Positions 9,377-18,922 of a stretch of DNA of 64,000 nt are shown one piece after another; position 1 is the stretch's first letter, and the number at the start of each line of letters is the position of its first letter. Location of the stretch: NCBI RefSeq assembly GCF_002752655.1, contig NZ_CP023737.1:1178001-1242000 (forward strand), read 5' to 3'. The stretch is from Methylosinus trichosporium OB3b (lineage in GTDB: Bacteria; Pseudomonadota; Alphaproteobacteria; Rhizobiales; Beijerinckiaceae). A program made the translations under genes and the position numbers. The notes beneath the pieces were generated by a model, which searched no databases, had not been told where the DNA came from, and saw only the letters and a list, made by a program, of their open reading frames with translations.

Positions 9377-11626
9377 CTACTTGCGCCCCGGCGCCCATGC
9401 CGGCGTCCAATCGTCGCCGGAAGGAGGCGCCTGCTCGAGCGCGGCGAAACGCTCCACCAGCGCGCCATAGAGATCGCGCCACTGCGGCTCGGCCCGGGCG
9501 CGCAAAGCCTCCGCCCGCTCGCGCGCTTCGCCGAAAGCGCGGCCACGATAGCACGCCATCATCGCGTCATGCTCGCTGCGCCAGTCGCCGAAGGCGGCGC
9601 CCGTCGCGACCGAGGCGTCGCCCGCCAGAGCGAATATCTCGGTCGGCGCGCGGCGTCCCGCCACGATCGCCGCGCCGAGCGAAAGCCATGCGAGATCCGG
9701 GGCGGCGGCGCGCACGGCGCCGGAGGCGATGATGTCGGTGCGGAACGTCTTGCACAATCCTTCGAGGCGGGAAGCGAGATTCACATCGTCGCCCAGGATG
9801 GAGTAATCGAAGCGGCGCGTCGAGCCCATATTGCCGACGCTGCACGGCCCGAGATTGACGCCGATCCCCATCGCCGCGGGACGGTGCGGATGGCCCTGCG
9901 CCTCGGCCTTGGCGGCGCGCTCGGCGTTGAGCCCGGCCAGAGCCGCGCGCATCGCCAGCACCGCCATCGCCGCCTTGCGCGGATGATCGGCGACGTCGAG
10001 CGGCGCGTTCCAGAAAGCGACGATGGCGTCGCCGACATATTTGTCGATGGTCCCCTCGCTGTCGAGGATCGCGTCGGTCATCGGCGTCAGATAATCATTC
10101 ATGAACAGCGTGAGCTCCTGCGCGCTCATGCCTTCCGACAGCCCCGAGAAATCGCGCAGATCGGAGAACATCACGGTGAGCTCACGCGTCTCGCCGCCGA
10201 GCGCCAGACGCTCGGGATGCGCGACGAGCCGGTCGACCACCGCGGGCGCGACGAATTTGCCGAAGGCGTTGTGCACGCGCTGGCGCTGGAGCTGATCGAA
10301 ACGCCACAAGGTCAAGGCGCCGACGCCATAAGCGATCACGGCGGCGAGGCTCGGAAAGGCGGGATCGAGCAGCAGCGCCTCGCGCTCGAAGGCGTAGAAC
10401 GCGCCGCCGAAGGTCGCGGCGACGGCGCCCGCGGCCACCGCCGCAGAGACGAAGGGCGAGGCGACGAGCAGCGCCAGCGCCACGAGCGCGTAGGCGAGCC
10501 CGGCGACGAGAAGCTCCAGCCCCGGCGCCCAGTCGGGCCGCGACAGCAGCGCGCCCGAGAGCAGCGATTCGAGCATTTGCGCATGAATGTCGACGCCGGC
10601 GGCCGCGGGCTCGAGCGGCGTCGCGCGAATGTCGCCGGCGCCGACGGCGACGACGCCGATGAGAATGATGCGCCCGTCGATCGCCTCGCGCGGCGCGCGG
10701 CCGTTCAGCACATCGGCGGCCGAGACCCGCCGCTGCGGCGCCACGTCGGCGTAGCGCGGGCGGATGTCGCCGGCGGCGCCGCTGGCGATCTCGAGTTCCC
10801 CCACCTTCACCGCATTGACGCCGGTGCGTTGTCCGAAGGCCGCCTCGCCGCTGGCGTTGGAGGAGCGGATCACAATGGTCGTCGCGCCCTGCGCGACGCG
10901 CAGCGCCTCGAGCGCCAGCGACGGCACGACGCCCTGCGGGCCGACGGCGACGAGCGGAATGCGCCGCACGGTCTGGTCGCGGTCGGGCCGCCAATTGGTC
11001 GCGCCGAGCCCCTGCGCCGCCTCGGCCAGCTCCGGCAACGGCGCGACGACCGCGGGGAAAGCGACGAGAAACTCCTCCGGATCGTCGCCGGCGATGGCGA
11101 CGCCGGTCTTGGGCGGCGGCAGCGGGCCCGCCCCCTCTTCCGAGAGCGTCATGCCGAGCACCACTGGCGCCGCGGCGATGGCCTTGGCGAAGACGCGGTC
11201 ATTGGATGCGGCGCCGGCGGCGGCGGCCAGGATTTTCTTCTTGGCCGGCCCTTCGGGCAGCTCGCGCAGGAAAAACTCGAGGCTCGCACGGTCCGGCTCG
11301 GCGAAGACGCAGTCGAAGGCGATGACCGCCGCGCCCATGGCGGCGAGCCGGCTGGTCAGCTCCGCCAACCGTGTGCGCGGCCAGGGCCATTGGCCGAAAG
11401 CCGAGAGGCTCGCCTCGTCCACGGCGACGACGCGAACGGGCGTCTCGGGGTCATAGCGGCGCGGCGACAGACGCTGAAACGAATCGAAGACGAAATTGCG
11501 CAGATCGTCGAGCAGCCGCGGCTGCGCCCGGCCGAAGGTCAGCACGCTCGTCGCGACGGCGGCGGACAAGATGAGATAGAGAGGCGTGCGCCGCTTCAGC
11601 CCGCGCACGCGCTCGGCCACGCGCAT
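9377..11626 (-). CDS. CHASE2-domain adenylate/guanylate cyclase
   Basis: A 749-residue membrane receptor cyclase. An N-terminal hydrophobic segment is followed by a CHASE2 extracytoplasmic sensor (VDEASLSAFGQWPWPR, then VIAFDCVFAEPD), a block of membrane helices around residues 330-410 and a class III cyclase domain. Catalytic features are visible: FSDLRDFS with metal Asp, DKYVGDAIVAFW with the second Asp, and NLASRLEGLCK with transition-state Asn/Arg. The start ATG overlaps the stop of the FecR-domain gene (TGATG), indicating tight coupling. Likely role: conversion of a periplasmic signal into cAMP or cGMP; which nucleotide cannot be decided here. Confidence 0.92.
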   Translation of the reverse strand: MRVAERVRGLKRRTPLYLILSAAVATSVLTFGRAQPRLLDDLRNFVFDSFQRLSPRRYDPETPVRVVAVDEASLSAFGQWPWPRTRLAELTSRLAAMGAAVIAFDCVFAEPDRASLEFFLRELPEGPAKKKILAAAAGAASNDRVFAKAIAAAPVVLGMTLSEEGAGPLPPPKTGVAIAGDDPEEFLVAFPAVVAPLPELAEAAQGLGATNWRPDRDQTVRRIPLVAVGPQGVVPSLALEALRVAQGATTIVIRSSNASGEAAFGQRTGVNAVKVGELEIASGAAGDIRPRYADVAPQRRVSAADVLNGRAPREAIDGRIILIGVVAVGAGDIRATPLEPAAAGVDIHAQMLESLLSGALLSRPDWAPGLELLVAGLAYALVALALLVASPFVSAAVAAGAVAATFGGAFYAFEREALLLDPAFPSLAAVIAYGVGALTLWRFDQLQRQRVHNAFGKFVAPAVVDRLVAHPERLALGGETRELTVMFSDLRDFSGLSEGMSAQELTLFMNDYLTPMTDAILDSEGTIDKYVGDAIVAFWNAPLDVADHPRKAAMAVLAMRAALAGLNAERAAKAEAQGHPHRPAAMGIGVNLGPCSVGNMGSTRRFDYSILGDDVNLASRLEGLCKTFRTDIIASGAVRAAAPDLAWLSLGAAIVAGRRAPTEIFALAGDASVATGAAFGDWRSEHDAMMACYRGRAFGEARERAEALRARAEPQWRDLYGALVERFAALEQAPPSGDDWTPAWAPGRK

Positions 11627-12498
11627 CAATAGGCGGAGCCCGCGCCGCCCCCCACGCCGCCCTCGCCCGGAGGCTCGGCCGTGGGCGCAGCCGGCGCCGC
11701 CGGCTGATGGACGCTCCCGGCATGGCTGCGCACGAGCGACTGGCCCGCCCAGAACATGTTCAGCGTGTCTAGCCCCGGCCCCCGGTCGCTGTCGGCGGAG
11801 CCGAGCAGCGGCCGGTCGCCGCCGAGCAGGCGCTCGGCCTCCTCCTCGGTCGGCAGAATGTCGGCGCCGCCATGCTGGGCGAGCTCGCTCGCCAGCTCCT
11901 TCTGCAGGCCGGAGACGATCTCGGCCGAGACGCGAAAGGCCTCGCCGATCTCGCCGCTCGGCGAGACGCAAACGCCCGCGCCGGCGCGCGAGAGCACGCG
12001 CGAGCCGCCCTTCGTGCGAATGGTCAGCGCGCCGAACTGATCGACGATCAGCGCGCCGCATCTGGGGCGGCTGAGATCGACCAGAACCGTGCCGCCGCGC
12101 ACGGCGATCGTCGCCGTCGGCGTCTTGATCGAGGCGCCGCCGCCATGGCTGACGCCGCCGCCGACGAACCGCAGCACGCCCTTCGTCGCGCTGATCGTCT
12201 GCTCGCCGCCGCTCGTGCCGGAAAAGACGAAACGGTCGATCGTCACCTGGCTGCTGCGGCCGACCGTCAGAGTCGAGCGGTCGCGAAACACGATCTGCGC
12301 GCTCCCCGCGCGATCGGTCTCGACCCGCTCACGATCGACGACCGAAGCGCCGAGCGCCAGCGGTTTCGCCGCCTGCCCCGGCGCCGTCCCCCGCGCCGAT
12401 TGATTGACGGCGCCGATGCTGCCGACCGATTCCGCGGCGGCGGCCGATACGGCGAGGACGAGGCCGGCCGCGATCGCAAATCTCGCCGCTGAGGTCAT
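11626..12498 (-). CDS. FecR-domain periplasmic protein
   Basis: A 290-residue protein with a clear signal peptide (FAIAAGLVLAVSAAAA) and a FecR-like beta domain (IVFRDRSTLTVGRSSQVTIDR; IKTPTATIAVRGG). It is not the anti-sigma type, since it lacks a cytoplasmic part and a transmembrane anchor in the middle. The start at 12498 is supported by a GAGGAAGG ribosome site. FecR-domain proteins of this class commonly sit beside CHASE2 cyclases, as here, and may be the periplasmic partner of the sensor. The C-terminal 40 residues are rich in Pro, Ala and Gly. Confidence 0.85.
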   Translation of the reverse strand: MTSAARFAIAAGLVLAVSAAAAESVGSIGAVNQSARGTAPGQAAKPLALGASVVDRERVETDRAGSAQIVFRDRSTLTVGRSSQVTIDRFVFSGTSGGEQTISATKGVLRFVGGGVSHGGGASIKTPTATIAVRGGTVLVDLSRPRCGALIVDQFGALTIRTKGGSRVLSRAGAGVCVSPSGEIGEAFRVSAEIVSGLQKELASELAQHGGADILPTEEEAERLLGGDRPLLGSADSDRGPGLDTLNMFWAGQSLVRSHAGSVHQPAAPAAPTAEPPGEGGVGGGAGSAY

Positions 12499-12529
12499 GC
12501 CGGCCTTCCTCTCGTGTGGTTTCGAGAAG

Positions 12530-12586
12530 CGAGCCTGAAGGCTCGCGGTCCACAGCCCGCCCCTGGACCGCGAGCCTTCGGGCTCG
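12530..12586. repeat. Hairpin repeat (GCGAGCC family)
   Basis: Two 23-base arms in inverted orientation (start CGAGCCTGAAGGCTCGCGG; end CGCGAGCCTTCGGGCTCG) with an 11-base loop. Between the FecR-domain gene and the outer-membrane protein gene. A half copy lies at about 1856-1882. It could also act as a terminator or processing hairpin. Confidence 0.7.
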
Positions 12587-12623
12587 CTCTCGCCCGTTTT
12601 CAAATCCAGCGCCGCGCGCATTC

Positions 12624-14030
12624 TTAAAACCGCGCCACGGGGCCGAACCATACCGAGAGATTGTCGGTGCGGAAATTCGGCAAATTGGAGTCATAACGGG
12701 CGTATTCGAAGGCCGCCGTCACCCCGACGAATCGCGTGAGCGGCGCCTCGACGAGCACACCCGCCGCCCAGCCCGTGTCGCGCCGCGCCCGCGCCGGATC
12801 GAGCAGCGGATCGGCGGCGTCATAAGAGCTGTGGAACACGCGGCCGAAGGGGGCGAGCGACCATTTCCCCGCGCCGGCGAGCGGCGAATCGAAATCGAAG
12901 CGCAGCAGCGCCTGGCCCTCGACCTGATCGAAGCTCTGCGACAGGCGGGCGGCGTTGGCGCGGGTGAAGGCGGCGCGCGTCTCGAGCCGGATATTCTCCC
13001 GCGGCGCCCACAGTCCGGCGAGCGAGGCGGTCACCGCCCCGCCCGTGCCGAGCGCGGCGGCGGAGGGGAAGAGCCCGGTCGAGGCGACCGAGAGATAGCG
13101 AATCTCGACGCCCGGCTCGACGACGACGTCCTCGCGCAAGGGCGCGGCGACAGAGACGCCGGCGCCGCCGGAATTGAGATAATTGGAGCCTCCGACATAG
13201 GAGGTCATGCCGGTCACATAAGGCTTGACGCCGACGCCCGGCGCCGCGACCGGATCGAGCGCGAGGCGCGGGCCGACCGAGAGGCCGAACACGCCGACAT
13301 TATATCCCGGAAGGTGGAATTGCTGCGTGGCGTAGCCCTTGACGCGCGTCTCCAGCTGCGCCCCGCTCTGCGTGTCGAGATCGGTGTCATTGGCGACATC
13401 GACGAGCTCGAAGGCGTTGAAATCGGCGCGGCGCTGCAAGGGCGAGACGATGCCGGCGCCGCCGGCGACGAACAAGCCGTTGTTCGGAAAGAAGGAGCCG
13501 TTGGACTGCGAGCGCAGCCCGGCCTGCAGCCGCGCCGACCAGCGGCTCGGCTCGCTCTCCTTCAGCGCCTCGCCGAGAACCGACTCGATCTGCGCGCGCT
13601 GGGCGGGGCCGAGCGCCCCGCTCTCGAGCGCGGCGCGTAGATGCAGCGCCGCCGTCTCCCCGGCGCCGAGCCGCGCATAGAGAAGGCCCAGCTCCTTTCG
13701 CGCGCGCGAAAGATTGGGGTTGAAGGCGAGCAGACGCTCGAGCGCGCCGATGGCGGCCTCGTAATCGCGCAGCTCGGCCGAAACCATCACATAGCGAAAA
13801 GCGGTCTCGTAATCGGCGGGATGGAGCCGCGTCTCCTCGGCGAGCCGCGCCTGCTCGGCGCGCGCGTCCTGCGCCCGCGCCACCGGCGCGCAGCAAGCCG
13901 CGAGCGCGCCGAGCACGACAGCCGCGCCGCTTCGCGCATATTGGAAACCGCCCACGAAAACCCCTCGCCCGAGCGCCCCGCTGCGGAAGCGGAGCTTTCC
14001 GATCCGCAGTAGGAGGGGAAGGGCGCGCAA
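12624..14030 (-). CDS. TPR-containing outer-membrane beta-barrel protein
   Basis: Up to 468 residues. After a probable signal sequence ending near PVARAQ come tetratricopeptide-like helices (about residues 60-150: YETAFRYVMVSAELRDYEAA, then NPNLSRARKELGLLYARLG), followed by a long region of alternating polar and apolar residues ending in Phe, as expected for an outer-membrane barrel. The layout resembles surface lipoprotein assembly modifier (Slam/DUF560) proteins. The exact start is uncertain, as several in-frame ATG/GTG codons precede the signal peptide. Same strand and order as the FecR-domain and cyclase genes, so a three- or four-gene operon is likely. Confidence 0.75.
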   Translation of the reverse strand: MRALPLLLRIGKLRFRSGALGRGVFVGGFQYARSGAAVVLGALAACCAPVARAQDARAEQARLAEETRLHPADYETAFRYVMVSAELRDYEAAIGALERLLAFNPNLSRARKELGLLYARLGAGETAALHLRAALESGALGPAQRAQIESVLGEALKESEPSRWSARLQAGLRSQSNGSFFPNNGLFVAGGAGIVSPLQRRADFNAFELVDVANDTDLDTQSGAQLETRVKGYATQQFHLPGYNVGVFGLSVGPRLALDPVAAPGVGVKPYVTGMTSYVGGSNYLNSGGAGVSVAAPLREDVVVEPGVEIRYLSVASTGLFPSAAALGTGGAVTASLAGLWAPRENIRLETRAAFTRANAARLSQSFDQVEGQALLRFDFDSPLAGAGKWSLAPFGRVFHSSYDAADPLLDPARARRDTGWAAGVLVEAPLTRFVGVTAAFEYARYDSNLPNFRTDNLSVWFGPVARF

Positions 14031-14183
14031 AGGTCAAGCCGAGGAGAGAGGTTTCGCGACCCTGATCCGCCGGAACCTATCCTTCGCAAAATGGTTGTGC
14101 AGTCGGCGCACGCCGAAACGGCTCGGCGCGCAGCGACGTTTGCGTCGACGGTTTTTGCGTATCGACTGAGAGAGCCCGCCAAT

Positions 14184-15110
14184 ATGCGACCCTGTCATTC
14201 CGCCCGGCGCCGCGCCACGCCGCTCTCGCGACGTGTCGTGACGACGGTCTTGCCGAATGTTTCGATGCTGCTGCTCGCGGGCTGCGCCGGCGGCGTGCTC
14301 GACCCCAAGGGCCAGATCGGCGCCGCGGAAAGCAAGATTCTCCTCAACGCTTTCGGGACGATGCTGGTCGTCGTCGCGCCGACCATCCTCAGCGCTCTCG
14401 CCTGCGCCTTTTGGTTCCGCGCTTCCAATCGCCGCGCCCGCTATCTGCCCGAATGGTCCTTCTCCGGCCGGCTCGAGCTCCTCAATTGGGGCATTCCTCT
14501 TCTCGTCATCCTCTTTCTCGGCGGATTGATCTGGATCGGCTCGCATCGGCTCGATCCCTTCCGGCCGATCGACGCCGCAAGAGCGCCGCTCGAGGTGCAT
14601 GTCGTCTCGCTCGATTGGAAATGGTTGTTCATCTATCCTGAACAATCCGTCGCCAGCGTCAATGATCTCGTTCTGCCGGTCGACACGCCGGTGCATTTCT
14701 CGCTCACCTCGGCGACGGTGATGAACTCGTTCTTCGTGCCGCAGCTCGGCGGCATGATCGCGACCATGCCCGGCATGGTGACGCAGCTACATCTGAAGGG
14801 CGACCATATCGGCGATCTCTGGGGCCTGTCGACGCAGTTCAGCGGCGACGGCTACGCCGGCATGCGCTTCGCTGCGCGCGTCCGCTCGCAGGCGGAATTC
14901 GAGCGCTGGATCGAGGAGGCGCGCAAAAGCGCCTGCGATCTCGACGAGGCGGGCTACGCCGCTCTGCTGCGTCCGAGCCAAAATGTGCGGCCCTTCACGT
15001 TTCGCTCGGTCGCGCCCGCGCTGTTCGACGACATAGCGATGCGAAAGCTCACCAACGCCTCTGGCGCGGCGCCCGCCGCGCACGGCGCCTGCACGGAGGC
15101 GACGCGATGA
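14184..15110 (+). CDS. cyoA: Cytochrome o ubiquinol oxidase subunit II
   Basis: A 308-residue lipoprotein subunit. The lipobox LLLAGC follows a basic N-terminus, two transmembrane helices come next (TMLVVVAPTILSALACAFWF and WGIPLLVILFLGGLIWIG) and then the periplasmic cupredoxin-like domain (SLDWKWLFIYPEQ, VMNSFFVPQLGGMI). It lacks the CuA cysteine pair, as expected for a quinol rather than cytochrome c oxidase. The start at 14184 is the ATG best placed before the lipoprotein signal. The stop overlaps the cyoB start. Confidence 0.95.
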   Translation: MRPCHSARRRATPLSRRVVTTVLPNVSMLLLAGCAGGVLDPKGQIGAAESKILLNAFGTMLVVVAPTILSALACAFWFRASNRRARYLPEWSFSGRLELLNWGIPLLVILFLGGLIWIGSHRLDPFRPIDAARAPLEVHVVSLDWKWLFIYPEQSVASVNDLVLPVDTPVHFSLTSATVMNSFFVPQLGGMIATMPGMVTQLHLKGDHIGDLWGLSTQFSGDGYAGMRFAARVRSQAEFERWIEEARKSACDLDEAGYAALLRPSQNVRPFTFRSVAPALFDDIAMRKLTNASGAAPAAHGACTEATR

Positions 15111-17119
15111 AGCTCTTCGGCGCTCTGTCTTGGGACGCGATCCCGTGGAACTCGCCGCTGCCCCTGATCGCCGGCGCGGTCGTCATCGCCATCTGCATCG
15201 CTATCGCGGCTTGGGTCGTGCTGGCGGGCCATCTCCCCTATCTCTGGCGCGAGTGGATCACCAGCGTCGACCACAAGCGCATCGGCGTCATGTATATTCT
15301 GCTCGGCCTCGTGATGATGCTGCGCGGCTTCGCCGACGCCGTGTTGATGCGCTCGCAGCAGGCGATGGCCTATCGCGCGCCGGGTTATCTTCCGCCCGAG
15401 CATTTCGACCAGATCTTCTCCTCGCACGGCACGATCATGATCTTCTTCGGCGCCATGCCGCTGACGATCGGGCTGATGAATTTCGTCATTCCATTGCAGC
15501 TCGGCATGCGCGACGTCGCCTTTCCGACCTGGAACTCGACGGGATTCTGGCTCACCGCGACGGGCGCGCTTCTCGTCAATATCTCGCTCGTCGTCGGCGT
15601 GTTCTCGCGCGCCGGCTGGCTGCCCTATCCGCCGCTCTCCGAGCTCGAGTTCTCGCCCGACGTCGGCGTCGATTACTATCTCTGGGCGCTGCTCATCTCC
15701 GGCATCGGCACGCTCGTCACCGGAATCAATTTGGTCACCACCATTCTGAAGATGCGCGCCCCCGGCATGGGCTATCTCAAAATGCCGATGTTCTGCTGGA
15801 CCGCGCTCGCCTCCAGCCTGCTGATCGTCGCCGCCTTTCCCATTCTCACGGCGACGCTCGCCATGCTCGCGCTCGACCGCTATCTCGGCTTTCATTTCTT
15901 CACCACCGCCGGCGGCGGCAATATGATGATGTTCATCAATCTCATCTGGGCCTGGGGACATCCGGAGGTCTATATCCTCGTCCTGCCCGCCTTCGGCGTC
16001 TTCTCGGAAGTGATCTCGACCTTCTCCGGCAAGCCGCTGTTCGGCTATCGCTCGATGGTGCTGGCGACGCTCGGCATCTGCATCATCTCTTATCTCGTCT
16101 GGCTGCATCACTTCTTCACCATGGGCGCCGGCGGCACGGTCAACGCCGCCTTCGGCATCGCCACATCGGTGATCGCGGTCGTCACCGGAGTCAAAGTCTT
16201 CAACTGGGTGCTCACCATGTATGGCGGACGCATCCGTTTCGCGACGCCGATGCTGTGGTCGATCGGCTTCATCGTCACCTTCGTCATCGGCGGCATGACG
16301 GGCGTGCTGCTCGCCGTTCCGCCGGCGGATTTTCTGCTGCACAATAGCCTCTTCCTCGTCGCGCACTTCCACAACACCATCATCGGCGGCGTGGTGTTCG
16401 GCGTTTTCGCCGGCGTCGCCTATTGGTTCCCGAAAGCCTTCGGCTTTCGCCTGCACGAAGGCTGGGGCGTCGCCGCCTTCTGGTTCACGCTCGCGGGCTT
16501 CTGCGCTGTCTTCATTCCGCTCTACATGCTCGGCCTGCTCGGCATGCCGCGACGCATGCAGCATTACGACATGGAGATGTGGCGCCCGTGGACGCAGGCT
16601 GCGATGATCGGCGTCTATCTCTTCGCGATCGCGTTGATCTGCCAGATCGTCCAACTCGTCGTCAGCATTCGCCGGCGCGATTCCCTGCGCGACGACACCG
16701 GCGATCCCTGGAACGGCCGCTCGCTCGAATGGGCGACATCCTCGCCGCCGCCGTCATTCAATTTCGCCGCCGAGCCGAATGTGCGCGGCGAGGAGCCATA
16801 TTGGGAAATCAAACGGCGCGCCATCGAGACGCAGCAGAACGATGCGCGCTATGAGGCGATCGCCATGCCGCGCAACAACGCCACCGGCTTCGTCACCGGC
16901 TTCTTCGCGACCGTCACCGGCTTCGCGATGGTGTGGCGCATCTGGTGGCTGGCGGCGCTCGGACTCGCTGCGGCCTATGCCGTGTTCGTCTGGTATGCGT
17001 GGCGCGACATATCGGAAGAAGAGATCTCCGCCGAGGAGGTCGAGCGCATCGATCACGCTCATCGCGAGCGCCGCGCCGATTGGCTCGCGAGACAATCGCA
17101 GACCAGGGAAACGACATGA
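15107..17119 (+). CDS. cyoB: Cytochrome o ubiquinol oxidase subunit I
   Basis: A 670-residue haem-copper oxidase catalytic subunit that reduces oxygen to water and pumps protons. The Cu-B site WAWGHPEVYILVLPAFG (His and cross-linked Tyr), the His pair in WLHHFFTMG, and the haem ligands in HFHNTIIGG are all present; the low-spin haem His is in FSSHGTIMIFFG. Length and helix pattern match E. coli CyoB. Overlaps cyoA by four bases and cyoC by four bases. Confidence 0.97.
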   Translation: MKLFGALSWDAIPWNSPLPLIAGAVVIAICIAIAAWVVLAGHLPYLWREWITSVDHKRIGVMYILLGLVMMLRGFADAVLMRSQQAMAYRAPGYLPPEHFDQIFSSHGTIMIFFGAMPLTIGLMNFVIPLQLGMRDVAFPTWNSTGFWLTATGALLVNISLVVGVFSRAGWLPYPPLSELEFSPDVGVDYYLWALLISGIGTLVTGINLVTTILKMRAPGMGYLKMPMFCWTALASSLLIVAAFPILTATLAMLALDRYLGFHFFTTAGGGNMMMFINLIWAWGHPEVYILVLPAFGVFSEVISTFSGKPLFGYRSMVLATLGICIISYLVWLHHFFTMGAGGTVNAAFGIATSVIAVVTGVKVFNWVLTMYGGRIRFATPMLWSIGFIVTFVIGGMTGVLLAVPPADFLLHNSLFLVAHFHNTIIGGVVFGVFAGVAYWFPKAFGFRLHEGWGVAAFWFTLAGFCAVFIPLYMLGLLGMPRRMQHYDMEMWRPWTQAAMIGVYLFAIALICQIVQLVVSIRRRDSLRDDTGDPWNGRSLEWATSSPPPSFNFAAEPNVRGEEPYWEIKRRAIETQQNDARYEAIAMPRNNATGFVTGFFATVTGFAMVWRIWWLAALGLAAAYAVFVWYAWRDISEEEISAEEVERIDHAHRERRADWLARQSQTRETT

Positions 17120-17775
17120 CGACGATCGAAGCCCCCGCGCTCGGCCGCCCCGCAGACCCCTACAAGGTCCACCGCACCGAAATGCTGGCGACCGGCCATG
17201 GCGACGCCGGTCCGGCGTCGACGCGCGTCGTCGTCGCCTTCGGCTTCTGGATCTTTCTGCTCAGCGACATCGTCATGTTCTCGGCCTTCTTCGCCGCCCA
17301 TGCGGTGCTGCAGAACGCGACCGACGGCGGCCCCGCCGGGCGCGATTTGTTCGATCCGACGCGAGTGGCGATCCAGACCGGCGTTCTCCTCCTATCGAGC
17401 TTCACCTGCGGCGTCTCCGCTGTGGCGACCAATGCGCGCAGCCATGTCTGGACGCAGGCGGCGCTGCTCGCGACCGGCCTGCTCGGCGCCGTCTTCCTGC
17501 TGCTCGAGGCGCATGAATTCGCCGGCATGATCGCGAGCGGCGCGGGACCGCAGCGCAGCGCCTTTCTCTCGTCCTTCTTCGCGCTCGTCGGCCTGCACGG
17601 AGCGCATGTCGGCGTCGGTCTGTTGTGGCTCGGCACGATGATGGCGCAGCTCTTCGTCAAAGGCTTCACGCCGATCCTCTATCGGCTGATCTGCTTCAAT
17701 CTCTACTGGCATGTGCTCGACATCATCTGGGTCGCGATATTCACCGTCGTCTATCTGATCGGAGAAGGCCGATGA
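17116..17775 (+). CDS. cyoC: Cytochrome o ubiquinol oxidase subunit III
   Basis: A 219-residue subunit with five transmembrane helices. Family landmarks include FGFWIFLLSDIVMFSAFFA, EAHEF and GLHGAHVGVGLLW. It starts at ATG 17116, overlapping the end of cyoB, and its stop overlaps the start of the cyoD fusion, so the four cyo genes form one tightly packed operon. No cyoE follows. Confidence 0.95.
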   Translation: MTTIEAPALGRPADPYKVHRTEMLATGHGDAGPASTRVVVAFGFWIFLLSDIVMFSAFFAAHAVLQNATDGGPAGRDLFDPTRVAIQTGVLLLSSFTCGVSAVATNARSHVWTQAALLATGLLGAVFLLLEAHEFAGMIASGAGPQRSAFLSSFFALVGLHGAHVGVGLLWLGTMMAQLFVKGFTPILYRLICFNLYWHVLDIIWVAIFTVVYLIGEGR

Positions 17776-18908
17776 GCGAGATCGAGGAGCGCGGCGCCGA
17801 AGATGTCGCGCCCGGCTTCATGGACGCGCCCGGCCACGGCCTGCGCGAGGGGCTGCTCACCTATTCGATCGGCTTCGTCCTCGCCGTCCTGCTCACCGCG
17901 GCGTCCTTCTATCTCGTTCGCACGACGTTCATTTGGGGACCGGGAATCATCATGGCGCTGGTCGCGCTGGCGATCGCGCAGATCGGCGTGCATCTCGTCT
18001 TCTTCCTCCATCTCACCACCGCGCCGGACAACACCAATAATGCGCTCGCCCTCGCGTTCGGCGTGCTGATCGTCACGCTCGTCGTCGGCGGCTCGCTGTG
18101 GATCATGTCGCATCTCGCGCATAATGTGATGCCGGATCGCATGATGGCGCGCATGGATCTCGACGGCGTGGCTGCCGAGAGCGCGCTGCGCGTCGATGGC
18201 GTCGTCGCTCCCATGGAGCCGCAGCCGATCGAGGCGGGCGTCGCGGGACGCGTCGCGTCCGTGCATTGCGACGCCGGCATGCATGTCGAGGCGGGGCGGC
18301 TCTGCGCCGAGATCGATCCGCGGCCCTATCGCGCCGCCGTCGCGCAGAGGAGCGGTGAGACACGAACCGCGGAGGCTCGCCTCGAGGCGCTTCGCGCAAC
18401 GCTCGATCGAACGCGCGCCGCTCTGCAGCGCGCCGAAGCCCGCGGCGCCGGCGGCCGAACCATCGGCCGGCTCCGTCGCTCGGTCGAGCGACAGCAAGCC
18501 GGCGTGGAGCGCGAGGAGGCCGATGTCACGCGCCTGCGGACGGCGCGCGCCGCCGCCGAGAGCGCGCTCGCGCAAACGCGCATCGTCGTCCCGGTCGAGG
18601 GACGGATTCGTTCGCGCGATATCGAGCCGGGCCGCGAGGTTTCGGCGAAGGCGCCATTGTTCGTGGTCGCGCCCGACCAGGCGCGCGTCACCGCCGCGCT
18701 GGACACTGCGCAGAGCGGCCGCATCGCCGTCGGCGACAAGGCCATCTTCACGGTCGACGCGCTGCCCGGTCAGGCTTTCTACGGAAAGGTGACGAAGATC
18801 GCGCCGGCGCGAAATGGCGAAGCCGCGACCATGGACATGACCGCGTCCGATCCACGCCGGATGCTGAAGCCCGGAATGGCGGCGACCGCGCGCATCTTCG
18901 CGCGATAG
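17772..18908 (+). CDS. cyoD: CyoD fused to HlyD-like periplasmic adaptor domain
   Basis: A 378-residue protein in one uninterrupted frame. Residues 1-120 are a normal subunit IV with three helices, ending LWIMSHLAHNVMP where E. coli CyoD stops. Residues 135-378 are a membrane-fusion (periplasmic adaptor) domain: a biotinyl-lipoyl half (PIEAGVAGRVASVHCDAG), a coiled coil of about 90 residues rich in Arg, Ala and Glu, a second lipoyl half (RIVVPVEGRIRSRDIEPG) and a beta barrel (GDKAIFTVDALPG). CyoD's C-terminus is periplasmic, so the adaptor would lie on the correct side. No inner-membrane pump or outer-membrane channel gene is adjacent. Function of the fusion is unknown. Confidence 0.9.
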   Translation: MSEIEERGAEDVAPGFMDAPGHGLREGLLTYSIGFVLAVLLTAASFYLVRTTFIWGPGIIMALVALAIAQIGVHLVFFLHLTTAPDNTNNALALAFGVLIVTLVVGGSLWIMSHLAHNVMPDRMMARMDLDGVAAESALRVDGVVAPMEPQPIEAGVAGRVASVHCDAGMHVEAGRLCAEIDPRPYRAAVAQRSGETRTAEARLEALRATLDRTRAALQRAEARGAGGRTIGRLRRSVERQQAGVEREEADVTRLRTARAAAESALAQTRIVVPVEGRIRSRDIEPGREVSAKAPLFVVAPDQARVTAALDTAQSGRIAVGDKAIFTVDALPGQAFYGKVTKIAPARNGEAATMDMTASDPRRMLKPGMAATARIFAR

Positions 18909-18922
18909 CTCCAGCAATGAAT

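Noticed and set aside
9569..11632. 687-codon plus-strand frame opposite the cyclase gene
   Set aside because: Antisense shadow; the minus-strand frame has complete CHASE2 and cyclase motifs.
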